64,000 nt of DNA from Prevotella veroralis DSM 19559 = JCM 6290 (lineage in GTDB: Bacteria; Bacteroidota; Bacteroidia; Bacteroidales; Bacteroidaceae). Under the pieces are notes generated by a model, which saw nothing but the letters and a program-made list of their open reading frames with translations, was not told the DNA's origin and did not search any database. Positions 35,003-42,377 of the stretch are shown here, one piece after another; within the stretch, counting starts at the first letter, position 1, and each line of letters opens with the position of its first letter. The stretch is from the NCBI RefSeq assembly GCF_000377625.1, contig NZ_KB898325.1:124001-188000 (forward strand), read 5' to 3'. Both the position numbers and the translations under genes were made by a program.

Positions 35003-36442
35003 ATGAATTATAGTGATTTCTTTAAGATGACTCCGGAGGCAAGTCTCGTTGCCATCCTGATTGTTTTGTTCGTTGCCGACTTTGCAACGGCAAAGACTGA
35101 AGAGCGCAAGTGGTTCAATCCGCTGGCTTCGGTGCTCCTTCTGATAAATACTTTTGTTTGTTTGCTCCCTATGGAAGCACAGACAGCATTTGGTGGTATG
35201 TATGTTACCTCTTCTGCTGTAAACGTGATGAAGGCTATCCTTTCTATGGGTACATTCATTGTTGTCCTTCAGAGTCGTGTATGGGCTGCGAAGAGTGGTA
35301 AGGAAGCTGAGTTCTATATGCTGATAGTTTCAACACTCCTCGGTATGTTTGCCATGATGAGTGCAGGTAACTTCTTGATGTTCTTCCTCGGGCTTGAGAT
35401 GGCATCAGTGCCTTTGGCATGTGCGGTTGCCTTCGATATATATCGTAATGACTCTGCGGAAGCTGCAGCTAAGTTTATCTTGACAGCTACTTTCTCAAGT
35501 GGCGTAATGCTCTATGGTATTAGCTTCCTTTATGGTGAGTTCGGCACGCTTTATTTTGCTGATATAGCAACTAAGATGCATGCGACCCCACTAACTATCA
35601 TGGGACTCGTATTCTTCTTTAGTGGTCTTGGCTTCAAGATATCTCTCGTTCCATTCCACTTCTGGACTGCCGATACTTATCAAGGTGCTCCAACAACCGT
35701 TACTGGTTATTTGAGCGTGATATCAAAGGGCGCAGCCGCCTTTACATTGTTGAGTATCCTGTTCCATGTCTTTGGTGCAATCGTTGAGTATTGGCACGTA
35801 TTGTTGATGATAGTCGTTGTACTTTCTATCACCATTGCTAACCTCTTCGCCGTGCGTCAGAATGAGTTGAAACGCTTCATGGCGTTCAGTTCTATCTCTC
35901 AGGCAGGTTATATCATGTTGACAGCTATCGGCAACGACTGGGCTAGCTCGGTGAGTGCATTGAGCTATTACGTTCTGATTTATGTTGTTGCTAATATGGC
36001 AGTCTTCACGATTATCTCTGTTGTAGAGCAGAATAATGGCGGTAAGACCAACATTGACGACTATAATGGCTTCTATCAGACTAACCCACGTCTGAGCTTC
36101 TTGATGACTTTAGCAATGTTCTCGCTTGGTGGAATTCCTCCATTCGCAGGTATGTTCTCAAAGTTCTTCGTATTTATGTCTGGCGTTAATGGCGCTGATA
36201 TTAATACCACGATGGGAGCCTGGTCATACGCTGTTGTCTTCATCGCATTGATTAATACAGTTATCTCGCTCTACTACTATTTGAAGATTGTGAAAGCAAT
36301 GTATATTGTGCGTACAGACAATCCATTGCCAACCTTCAAGAGCGATTGCAACACAAAGTTCGCTTTGGCTGTTTGTATGGCAGGCATTCTTCTCTTCGGA
36401 GTTTGCAGCTTCGTATATGAGTGGATTGCTGCAGCTGCATAA
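35003..36442 (+). CDS. nuoN: Complex I subunit NuoN (antiporter-like)
   Basis: The third antiporter-like subunit, 479 aa and about 14 helices. FFLGLEMASVPLACAVAF holds the conserved Glu, and FKISLVPFHFWTADTYQGAPTTVTGYLSVISKGAA the channel Lys residues. It is the last gene of the operon, directly before a strong terminator. The operon thus encodes A, B, CD, H-N and lacks E, F and G, so NADH is probably not the direct donor; ferredoxin or another carrier is the usual suggestion for such 11-subunit enzymes. Confidence 0.96.
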   Translation: MNYSDFFKMTPEASLVAILIVLFVADFATAKTEERKWFNPLASVLLLINTFVCLLPMEAQTAFGGMYVTSSAVNVMKAILSMGTFIVVLQSRVWAAKSGKEAEFYMLIVSTLLGMFAMMSAGNFLMFFLGLEMASVPLACAVAFDIYRNDSAEAAAKFILTATFSSGVMLYGISFLYGEFGTLYFADIATKMHATPLTIMGLVFFFSGLGFKISLVPFHFWTADTYQGAPTTVTGYLSVISKGAAAFTLLSILFHVFGAIVEYWHVLLMIVVVLSITIANLFAVRQNELKRFMAFSSISQAGYIMLTAIGNDWASSVSALSYYVLIYVVANMAVFTIISVVEQNNGGKTNIDDYNGFYQTNPRLSFLMTLAMFSLGGIPPFAGMFSKFFVFMSGVNGADINTTMGAWSYAVVFIALINTVISLYYYLKIVKAMYIVRTDNPLPTFKSDCNTKFALAVCMAGILLFGVCSFVYEWIAAAA

Positions 36443-36469
36443 AGTATATAGTTAGAATCTTATTATAAG

Positions 36470-36505
36470 ATGCCCAGGACTTTAATAGTCTTGGGCATTT
36501 TTGTT
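36470..36505 (+). terminator. Terminator of the nuo operon
   Basis: ATGCCCAGGACT (36470-36481) pairs with AGTCTTGGGCAT (about 36487-36498; one G-T pair), followed by TTTTGTTT. Confidence 0.9.
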
Positions 36506-36542
36506 TGAATCCCGATATAAAACAAAGTTTTTATTAAGATTA

Positions 36543-36574
36543 TTTGGCTGACTTAAAACTTTGTATTACCTTTG
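36543..36574 (+). promoter_or_regulatory. Promoter of the small-protein/fimbrillin locus
   Basis: TTTGG (36543-36547) and TACCTTTG (36567-36574) are about 20 bp apart. The predicted start near 36581 is about 440 nt upstream of the first clear gene. Confidence 0.65.
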
Positions 36575-36580
36575 CCGCCG

Positions 36581-37018
36581 TGAAAGAATTAGCAATGACA
36601 TATCAAGTGAGTGAAGTACTGCAAAGAATTATTCGGTTCTTTGCATCTTTTTGTACTTTATCTTTGGTCAATCCAAATAATTTGCTAATACACACTATGC
36701 GCACCTAGCGTCTAATAATACATTTTTTCTTCTCGCATACGCGCGCGCGAAGCGTGCCGTAACCCCTGTAAACAAAGGACTTCTAAGAGTTTCCTTTGTT
36801 CGCTTTTTTATGCCCTTTTTGAAGACCGCTAAAACGCAAAATATAGCATTTTTTTCGAGTATAAAATCAAACTTACCTAGTGCCACAGAGCATCAAGAGG
36901 AGGAGATAATTCATTGTTTTAACAACTCTTCTTATACTTTCGTCCCCCTCTTGAACTCTGTGACACGAAGTAAAGCAAGTGAGAATCATTAATAATAACT
37001 ATTTTAAAAATCAGGTAA
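36581..37018 (+). other. Long structured leader with two terminator-like hairpins and a possible uORF
   Basis: Three structures are visible. First, GCAAAGAA (36621-36628)/TTCTTTGC (36637-36644) followed by ATCTTTTTG. Second, AACAAAGGA (36771-36779)/TCCTTTGTT (36792-36800) followed by CGCTTTTTT. Third, a long imperfect stem between 36880-36900 and 36947-36966 (ACAGAG and CAAGAGG with their complements). A 37-codon frame, 36595-36708, starts MTYQVSEVLQRIIRFF and overlaps the first hairpin, an attenuator-like arrangement. Around 36741 there is a short CG-alternating tract. No protein-coding gene is convincing here. It could be a regulatory leader, a small RNA, or both. Confidence 0.5.
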
Positions 37019-37228
37019 ATGGAGAAAACAAATGAAAGGAAAGTCTATTGTGCACCTCAATGCACGTGGCTTGAACTAGCAGAAGACGAATTAATGCGAG
37101 GCACATCGTTTGAGAGTACTGGCAGTGGCGGTGGTCACGCTTCAGCTGGCGATAGCGGTGGGTTAAGCGCAAAGTCGAATCCTTTCTTTAAGGAAGAGGA
37201 TGAGAATGAAGAAACAGGATGGGAATAA
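37019..37228 (+). CDS. Small Gly-rich, acidic-tailed protein
   Basis: This 69-aa frame begins MEKTNERKVYCAPQCTWLEL. The middle is Gly/Ser-rich (STGSGGGHASAGDSGGLS), followed by AKSNPFFKEEDENEE and a final GWE. It belongs in style to the many short Bacteroidales proteins that start with a Lys/Tyr/Pro motif and end in a Gly-rich linker and an acidic tail; none has a firmly known role that I can name. It shares the linker, FF and acidic-tail order with the gene at 22089. It sits 43 nt before a fimbrillin-like lipoprotein, behind a long leader. It might be a regulator, a chaperone-like peptide or a secreted peptide. Confidence 0.75.
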   Translation: MEKTNERKVYCAPQCTWLELAEDELMRGTSFESTGSGGGHASAGDSGGLSAKSNPFFKEEDENEETGWE

Positions 37229-37271
37229 TAAACAAAGATTTCTTTCCAATTAACAACTAAATTAAAACAGA

Positions 37272-38774
37272 ATGATAATGACAAAAAAAAGTATTTATTT
37301 CGGCACACTCTTGTTGGCGGCACTTGCCCTTATCAGTTGCGCCAGCGATGATACAGCCACAGATAAGACAGCAGGTAAGGACACACCAAAGACAGGTACT
37401 GTGTTCTCATCAGAGGATGAACCTTCAACTCGTACATCAGCCACTTACACAGGTAGCGGACTTGATTTCTATTGGACAGCAAACGATAAGATTTGGGTAA
37501 AAGATGACAACAATACTTATCACCAAAGCTCAGAAGATGATATTGCTTCTCGCATTGCTGCAGTTCCTGGCAGCACAACAACAGACAAGGCAAAGTTCTG
37601 GGTAAACGGTACTTATACAGGTCCTACACATAAGGTACGTTACACAGGCAATAGCGGAGCAAGTGACAAGGTGATTATCAAGGCTTCGCAAACCCAAAGC
37701 ACTCCTAACGATGCTGCCCATATTGCAGAAGATGGCGACTTCGGTGTAGCTGATGCAACAGGTAGCGGAAAATATACCTTTACACTAAATCACAAGGCTG
37801 CGTATGTAACCTTTATGCCTTATAATACAAATGGAAAAATAGGAGGAGTGATTCAGAAGATTCGTATTTCAACTTCCAATCCATCTGATCAATTAGCAGG
37901 AACGTTCGATTTGGCAGATGATGGTACATTGAGTAATCCAACAAGTACTTCAAATAGCGTAGAATTGAACTTAAGCAACTTCTCTATTCCTCAAGTATCT
38001 ACTTATGCAAAGAATGCAGCAACAATGGTTGTCAAACCAGGTACTTACAACAACGTAACGATAGAGTATACTCTCCATGATGCAGTAACTAATGTTTCAG
38101 GAACAATAAAGAGAACATATTCTTCTGTAACCTTTGATGCAGGTAAGAATACACCGGTAAAGTCTGATATGAGAATTAAGGTTTACCATGGTAATGAGTA
38201 TTATATGTGGGATGCAGTAGATCCTTATTGGAAGGGTTATGAATGGAATAATCCAAATACAGCATTACGTTTCCAGCCGATAGTTAATGGACAAAAAGAT
38301 CTAGTACATGGACCACAAAGTACTGACATCGCTTCTGCGCATACTTCACGTGACTATAATGATATATTAGGTTACAACGATCCTACGGGTGTTGCGCCAG
38401 CTGTTACAGCTACTCATAGTGCAAAGGATTGTCCAAATTTGAATGAATTGTGTTGGTATGCAGAGAAGGGAAAACCCTACTGGGATAATACTAGTCTTTG
38501 GGTAACAATGGATCATTTATATGTTGGAGGAATGTGGTTCTTGAAACAGAGTGCTATTGCTTCAAAAAATGGTAAGAATATCTCAGATTTGAAGCTAGCA
38601 GCACCAGATGGAGTTGACAAAACGCGAACAGAAAATCCTATGTTAACATCACCTTACAGCATAAGTACGGGTATCCCAAGTAACCTCAATGATTATTTTT
38701 ATTATCCAGCTTTAGGTATATATATAATAATGGTACCACCAATCGTGGCGAGTTTTTGGCTTCAGGAACAATAG
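37272..38774 (+). CDS. Fimbrillin-like lipoprotein, frameshifted near its 3' end
   Basis: The N-terminus is a lipoprotein signal (lipobox ALISCASD). A fimbrillin-like region follows (RTSATYTGSGLDFYWTAND, later LNHKAAYVTFMPY), as in Bacteroidetes fimbrillins that build or cap surface fibres. From about 360 the C-terminal part resembles the Fib_succ_major/FISUMP fold (CWYAEKGKPYWDN, GGMWFLKQ). The frame leaves this fold after YFYYPALG and ends after 21 unrelated residues at 38774. The fold continues in the +2 frame from 38727. The shift falls in five TA units (38717-38726); four units would restore LGIYNNGT and the full protein to 38938. This may be phase variation, a disabled allele or a sequencing error. 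ATG 37278 is an alternative start. Confidence 0.85.
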   Translation: MIMTKKSIYFGTLLLAALALISCASDDTATDKTAGKDTPKTGTVFSSEDEPSTRTSATYTGSGLDFYWTANDKIWVKDDNNTYHQSSEDDIASRIAAVPGSTTTDKAKFWVNGTYTGPTHKVRYTGNSGASDKVIIKASQTQSTPNDAAHIAEDGDFGVADATGSGKYTFTLNHKAAYVTFMPYNTNGKIGGVIQKIRISTSNPSDQLAGTFDLADDGTLSNPTSTSNSVELNLSNFSIPQVSTYAKNAATMVVKPGTYNNVTIEYTLHDAVTNVSGTIKRTYSSVTFDAGKNTPVKSDMRIKVYHGNEYYMWDAVDPYWKGYEWNNPNTALRFQPIVNGQKDLVHGPQSTDIASAHTSRDYNDILGYNDPTGVAPAVTATHSAKDCPNLNELCWYAEKGKPYWDNTSLWVTMDHLYVGGMWFLKQSAIASKNGKNISDLKLAAPDGVDKTRTENPMLTSPYSISTGIPSNLNDYFYYPALGIYIIMVPPIVASFWLQEQ

Positions 38775-38938
38775 GTTGCATGTGGAGTTCTACACCACAA
38801 TCACCACAACCAAGTAGCTATGTGCAGGCATATATTTTAAGGATTAGTTCTAGTGATGTGCAAATTTATGCTACTCTTAGAAGTGCCGGATTAACCTTGT
38901 TTAATTCCTCTAATGAAGATGAGTATCGTCTGTTCTAA
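38727..38938 (+). pseudogene. Out-of-frame C-terminal end of the fimbrillin-like gene
   Basis: In the frame offset by two bases the translation reads NNGTTNRGEFLASGTIG, CMWSSTPQSP and SSDVQIYATLRSAGLTLFN. This is the usual WSSTP and SSxxV ending of the fimbrillin-associated FISUMP-like domain. It has no start of its own and is the displaced 3' end of the preceding gene. Confidence 0.8.
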
Positions 38939-38975
38939 ATATTAAGGCATTTGTATTCATTATACGAAAGCGATT

Positions 38976-39044
38976 ATCTTCATTATATCAAGGCGACGGT
39001 CTTCATATAAGGAAGAGGGAGGTCTTGATATAAGGAAGAGAAAA
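38976..39044. repeat. Three imperfect dyads at 23-bp spacing
   Basis: Units begin at 38976 (ATCTTCATTATATCAAG), 38999 (GTCTTCATATAAGGAAG) and 39022 (GTCTTGATATAAGGAAG). Each has inward-facing CTT and AAG ends. They lie upstream of an HU-family gene, echoing the array upstream of the other HU-family gene. Confidence 0.7.
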
Positions 39045-39120
39045 CGAAAGAAAGTATAGTTAACGGAGCCTTGCTGAAAGGTGGGGTTCCATATTTATTA
39101 ACGCTTAAATTTATTGTTAT

Positions 39121-39591
39121 ATGATTTCATTCAAGGTAGTTGAGACCACTCACAAGATTGGTCCAAAGAAAGGTCAGAAAGCGTATAATGCTGTGCCAAA
39201 AGCCCCGATGAAGTTTTCAGCCGATTGGCTTGTTAACCGTATTGTTCGCGAAACCTCGTTGAGTGAGGGAGATGTGAGAAACGTGATCATCACCCTGCGT
39301 AATATTGCTATCGAGGTGATTAGCTTAGGTGGTTCGCTAGACCTTGGCGATTTGTTCTCGTTCCGTGTGGCAATACCTTCAAAGTTGATTGACGATGTAA
39401 AAGAAGTCTCCGCCGAATCCTTGAAACGCCCCCGCATCCTTGTTCGCTGGAAGTCAGTCGTCACGGGTGCACTGAAGAAGATGAGGTGGATGTGGATAAC
39501 CCTGCGAGGAGGAAAAAGAGCCTCACCCCCGACCCCTCTCCGAATGGAGAGGGGAGTAAAGAGAACCCAGGACCAGTGGCAGGATAACTAA
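39121..39591 (+). CDS. HU-family DNA-binding protein, C-terminal tail possibly frameshifted
   Basis: Residues 1-120 form a Bacteroidetes HU-related domain: MISFKVVETTHKIG, helices with DWLVNRIVRETSLSEGDVRNVIITL, a SLDLGDLFSFRV beta segment and PRILVRWKSVVTGALKKM. After KKM the frame becomes Trp/Arg-rich (RWMWITLRGG). One extra G at 39483 would instead give KKMEVDVDNPARRKKSLTP and a natural acidic-basic tail stopping at 39587. Both tails run through a CCCCTCTC/GAGAGGGG hairpin (39533-39554), a GC-rich repeat of the kind found dispersed in many genomes. The DNA-binding core is intact, so the protein may still work. The role is presumably nucleoid binding or local regulation. Confidence 0.82.
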   Translation: MISFKVVETTHKIGPKKGQKAYNAVPKAPMKFSADWLVNRIVRETSLSEGDVRNVIITLRNIAIEVISLGGSLDLGDLFSFRVAIPSKLIDDVKEVSAESLKRPRILVRWKSVVTGALKKMRWMWITLRGGKRASPPTPLRMERGVKRTQDQWQDN

Positions 39592-39618
39592 TTGGACACC
39601 AATAATGGTTTATTAAAA

Positions 39619-39653
39619 AAGAGACAGAGTTCTATGTTTGAGCTCTGTCTCTT
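39619..39653 (-). terminator. Terminator for the SSB-like gene
   Basis: AAGAGACAGAG (39619-39629) pairs with CTCTGTCTCTT (39643-39653). On the minus strand the T-run TTTTTT follows. It lies between convergent genes and may also stop the HU transcript. Confidence 0.82.
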
Positions 39654-39679
39654 ATCGTATAGTGTATTAATTTATAATC

Positions 39680-40084
39680 TTAGAAAGGAAGGTCATCCTC
39701 TGGGCTTCCAGTACTCTCCTGTGTTGGAGGGAATGGGGCTTGTTGCGTAGCAGGTTGTGCTGGTTGTGGTGTGACAGGAGCAGCGGTTGCTGGCGCACCA
39801 GCCATAACAGCAGCAGCATCTACACGCTGAATGTTCCAAGCACGGATGTTATTAAACCAACGACCATTATATTCGTGAGCATCAATATCAAAACTTACGA
39901 TAATCTCCTCACCAGTCTTAATTGCAAACTGATCTATTCTGTCGGCTCCAAAGACGTTGAAGACCATCTTCTTTGGGTACTGATCATGTGTTTCTATTAC
40001 GTATTCTTGTGACTTCCATGGTCCACGAGCAGATGTGCCTTCACGGGCAGGAAGAACTGCAATAATTTTTCCTTGTAACTCCAT
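39680..40084 (-). CDS. SSB-like OB-fold protein (DUF3127)
   Basis: This 134-aa protein has an OB-fold-like N-terminal 90 residues (MELQGKIIAVLP, then SQEYVIETHDQYPKKMVFNVFG), typical of DUF3127. A Pro/Ala/Gln-rich linker (about 95-125) leads to the acidic tip EDDLPF, almost identical to the DDIPF tail by which SSB recruits replication and repair enzymes. It probably binds single-stranded DNA or replisome partners, but is distinct from canonical SSB. It is divergent from dnaN across a 214-bp spacer, which fits a replication role. Confidence 0.85.
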   Translation of the reverse strand: MELQGKIIAVLPAREGTSARGPWKSQEYVIETHDQYPKKMVFNVFGADRIDQFAIKTGEEIIVSFDIDAHEYNGRWFNNIRAWNIQRVDAAAVMAGAPATAAPVTPQPAQPATQQAPFPPTQESTGSPEDDLPF

Positions 40085-40173
40085 AGTCTACTTTGTTATA
40101 TGTTTCTTATTTGTTTAAATGTGCTTGCGAAATTAATAAAATAGTTCTAAAAACGGAAACTTTCATACTTAAA

Positions 40174-40206
40174 TTTTGTTTTTCACATCTGTTTTTTGTA
40201 TTTTTG
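40174..40206 (+). promoter_or_regulatory. Promoter of dnaN
   Basis: TTTTG (40174-40178) and TATTTTTG (40199-40206) are 20 bp apart. The leader to ATG 40299 is about 85 nt. Confidence 0.68.
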
Positions 40207-40298
40207 TGCGTTGAAGAGAAGAGTCTACGATATATATAGTTTAAGACGCTTCATCTCATGTAAGTTTAAGATTGAATATTAACTAAAATAAGATACCA

Positions 40299-41423
40299 AT
40301 GAGGTTTAACCTTTCAAGCACTGCATTGAGCAGCCGATTGTTGACACTCTCACGAGTAATTAATAGCAAGAATTCACTTCCGATTCTTGATTGTTTCCTC
40401 TTTGAGGTTCATAATGGACAATTAACCATCACTTCATCTGACAGTGAGAATGTGATGTGTGGGACTTTGAATCTTGATAGTTGTGAAGGTGAAGGTGACT
40501 TCGCTGTAAACAGTCAGACTATCCTTGATGCTGTGAAAGAACTTCCAGAGCAGCCACTCGCTCTTGATGTTAATTTCAACGAGATGAAGATTTATATTAC
40601 TTATCAGAATGGCTCTTATAATTTCCCAATCCTTGGGGCTGATGAATATCCAAGAGTACAGCCTATTTCTGATAATGCTTCTTCTATTACCATTGATGCA
40701 GCGAAACTTTCGGATAGTATTAATCGTTCTATCTTTGCAACAGCACAAGACGAACTTCGCCCTGTGATGAATGGTATTTATTTTGATTTAACAAGTGATA
40801 GCCTGGCTATTGTAGCAAGTGATGGTCATAAGTTGGTAAGGAATAAAAACTTCTCGATCAAGAGTGAAACACCATCAGCATTTATCCTGCCAAAGAAGCC
40901 TGCAACCTTGTTGAAGACTGTCCTTGCTAAGGATGGAGGAGATGTTGTGATTCGTTTCGACGAGCGCTTCGCAGATATATCTTTTGCTGATGGTAATCTG
41001 TCCTGTCGATTGATAGAAGGTAAGTATCCTAATTACAATAGCGTAATACCACAAGACAATCCTAATAGAATTACGATTGATCGCAAATCACTTATTGGTG
41101 CTCTGCGTCGTGTGTTACCATTTGCAAGTGATTCATCACAGCTTATTCGTTTCCACGTTTCTACAGGCTTGTTAGAGTTGAATGCAGAAGATATTGATTT
41201 CTCTACGAGTGCAAAGGAGAGTGTTACTTGTGAATACGATGGTAATGCAATGAGTATAGGCTTCAAAGGCTCAAGTATGCTTGAGATATTAAATAACCTT
41301 GAGAGTGATGATGTAGTTATTCAGTTGGCTGATCCTTCACGAGCTGGCGTTATTGTTCCTTGCATACAACCAGAGAATGAGGATGTACTCATGTTGATTA
41401 TGCCAATGCTGTTAAACGAATAA
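40299..41423 (+). CDS. dnaN: DNA polymerase III sliding clamp (beta subunit)
   Basis: The 374-aa protein is the ring-shaped processivity clamp of the replicative polymerase. Three repeated beta-clamp domains of about 120 residues are apparent. The family hallmarks are SRVINSKNSLPILDCFLFEV near the N-terminus, RPVMNGIYFD, ASDGHKLV, and a C-terminal IMPMLLNE. It has its own promoter and terminator. dnaA is not adjacent, as expected in Bacteroidetes. Confidence 0.96.
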   Translation: MRFNLSSTALSSRLLTLSRVINSKNSLPILDCFLFEVHNGQLTITSSDSENVMCGTLNLDSCEGEGDFAVNSQTILDAVKELPEQPLALDVNFNEMKIYITYQNGSYNFPILGADEYPRVQPISDNASSITIDAAKLSDSINRSIFATAQDELRPVMNGIYFDLTSDSLAIVASDGHKLVRNKNFSIKSETPSAFILPKKPATLLKTVLAKDGGDVVIRFDERFADISFADGNLSCRLIEGKYPNYNSVIPQDNPNRITIDRKSLIGALRRVLPFASDSSQLIRFHVSTGLLELNAEDIDFSTSAKESVTCEYDGNAMSIGFKGSSMLEILNNLESDDVVIQLADPSRAGVIVPCIQPENEDVLMLIMPMLLNE

Positions 41424-41456
41424 TAGGATATTCTACTAATATACATCTTAATGGGG

Positions 41457-41493
41457 GATGGCTATATCTCTAATAGATAGCCATCTCCTTTCT
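41457..41493 (+). terminator. Terminator after dnaN
   Basis: GATGGCTAT (41457-41465) pairs with ATAGCCATC (41477-41485), followed by TCCTTTCTAATT. The T-run is weak, so partial read-through into the exonuclease gene is possible. Confidence 0.7.
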
Positions 41494-41521
41494 AATTGTA
41501 GTAGGGCTTATAAGCAAGCGT

Positions 41522-42373
41522 ATGAAATTGAATTTGACGAAACCTTTAATAGTATTTGATCTGGAAACGACGGGGCTTGATTTGGTAGCTGATCGTATAA
41601 TTCAAATCTCGTATATTAAAGTATATACTGATGGGAAAGAGGAGAGAGAGAATATCTTTATTAATCCTGGTAAACCTATTCCCGCACTTGTAACAGAATT
41701 GACAGGTATCTCCGATGAGGATGTCGCAGACGCACCAACATTCAAGCAGAAGGCAAAGGAGTTAGCCGATAAGTTCGCAGGTTGTGACTTTGCAGGATTT
41801 AATTCTAATCGATTTGACGTGCCAATGCTCGCAGAGGAGTTCTTGCGAGCTGGGATTGATTTCGACTTCTCTAAGTGTAGGTTGATCGATGCACAGAATA
41901 TCTATCATAAGATGGAACGCCGTAATCTTGCCGCCGCATATAAGTTCTATTGTGGGAGGAAGATGGAAGAAGACTTCGTAGCACATCGTGCAGATCAAGA
42001 TACAGAAGCTACTTGGCGCGTATTACAAGGTGAAGTTGCCATGTATGCCCCAGGCAATCAAGAGGAAGAACGTGTCCTCCATAATGATATGGACGAGTTA
42101 GCAGAGTTTTCGCGTATGAATGACTTTGTTGATTTTGCTGGGCGTATCGTATGGGAAGATATGAAGGATAAAGATGGTAAGACACTTCTTGATGCCACTG
42201 GTAAAGCTCGTAAGCATGAAGTATTCAACTTTGGTAAGTACAAAGGCTGGGATGTAGCAGAAGTATTACACAAAGATCCTGGTTATTACAGTTGGATGTT
42301 AGCAAGTGATTTTACTTATAACACAAAACAGGTGTTGACACGTATTCGTTTACGTGAATTCAATAACAGATAA
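41522..42373 (+). CDS. DnaQ-like 3'-5' exonuclease with DUF3820 domain
   Basis: This 283-aa protein starts with a DEDDh exonuclease domain: VFDLETTGLD (motif I), FNSNRFDVPML (motif II) and HRADQDTEAT (motif III with the His). After a linker, residues 235-283 carry FGKYKGWDVAEVLHKDPGYYSWML, the short DUF3820 domain often fused to such exonucleases. It probably acts as an accessory proofreading or DNA/RNA repair nuclease; no polymerase domain is attached. It is followed after 4 nt by coaBC. Confidence 0.9.
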   Translation: MKLNLTKPLIVFDLETTGLDLVADRIIQISYIKVYTDGKEERENIFINPGKPIPALVTELTGISDEDVADAPTFKQKAKELADKFAGCDFAGFNSNRFDVPMLAEEFLRAGIDFDFSKCRLIDAQNIYHKMERRNLAAAYKFYCGRKMEEDFVAHRADQDTEATWRVLQGEVAMYAPGNQEEERVLHNDMDELAEFSRMNDFVDFAGRIVWEDMKDKDGKTLLDATGKARKHEVFNFGKYKGWDVAEVLHKDPGYYSWMLASDFTYNTKQVLTRIRLREFNNR

Positions 42374-42377
42374 TGTA

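Noticed and set aside
36695-36992. Small frames in the fimbrillin-locus leader (minus 36695-36886, plus 36810-36992)
   Set aside because: They cross both hairpins, have no ribosome-binding context and no plausible composition.
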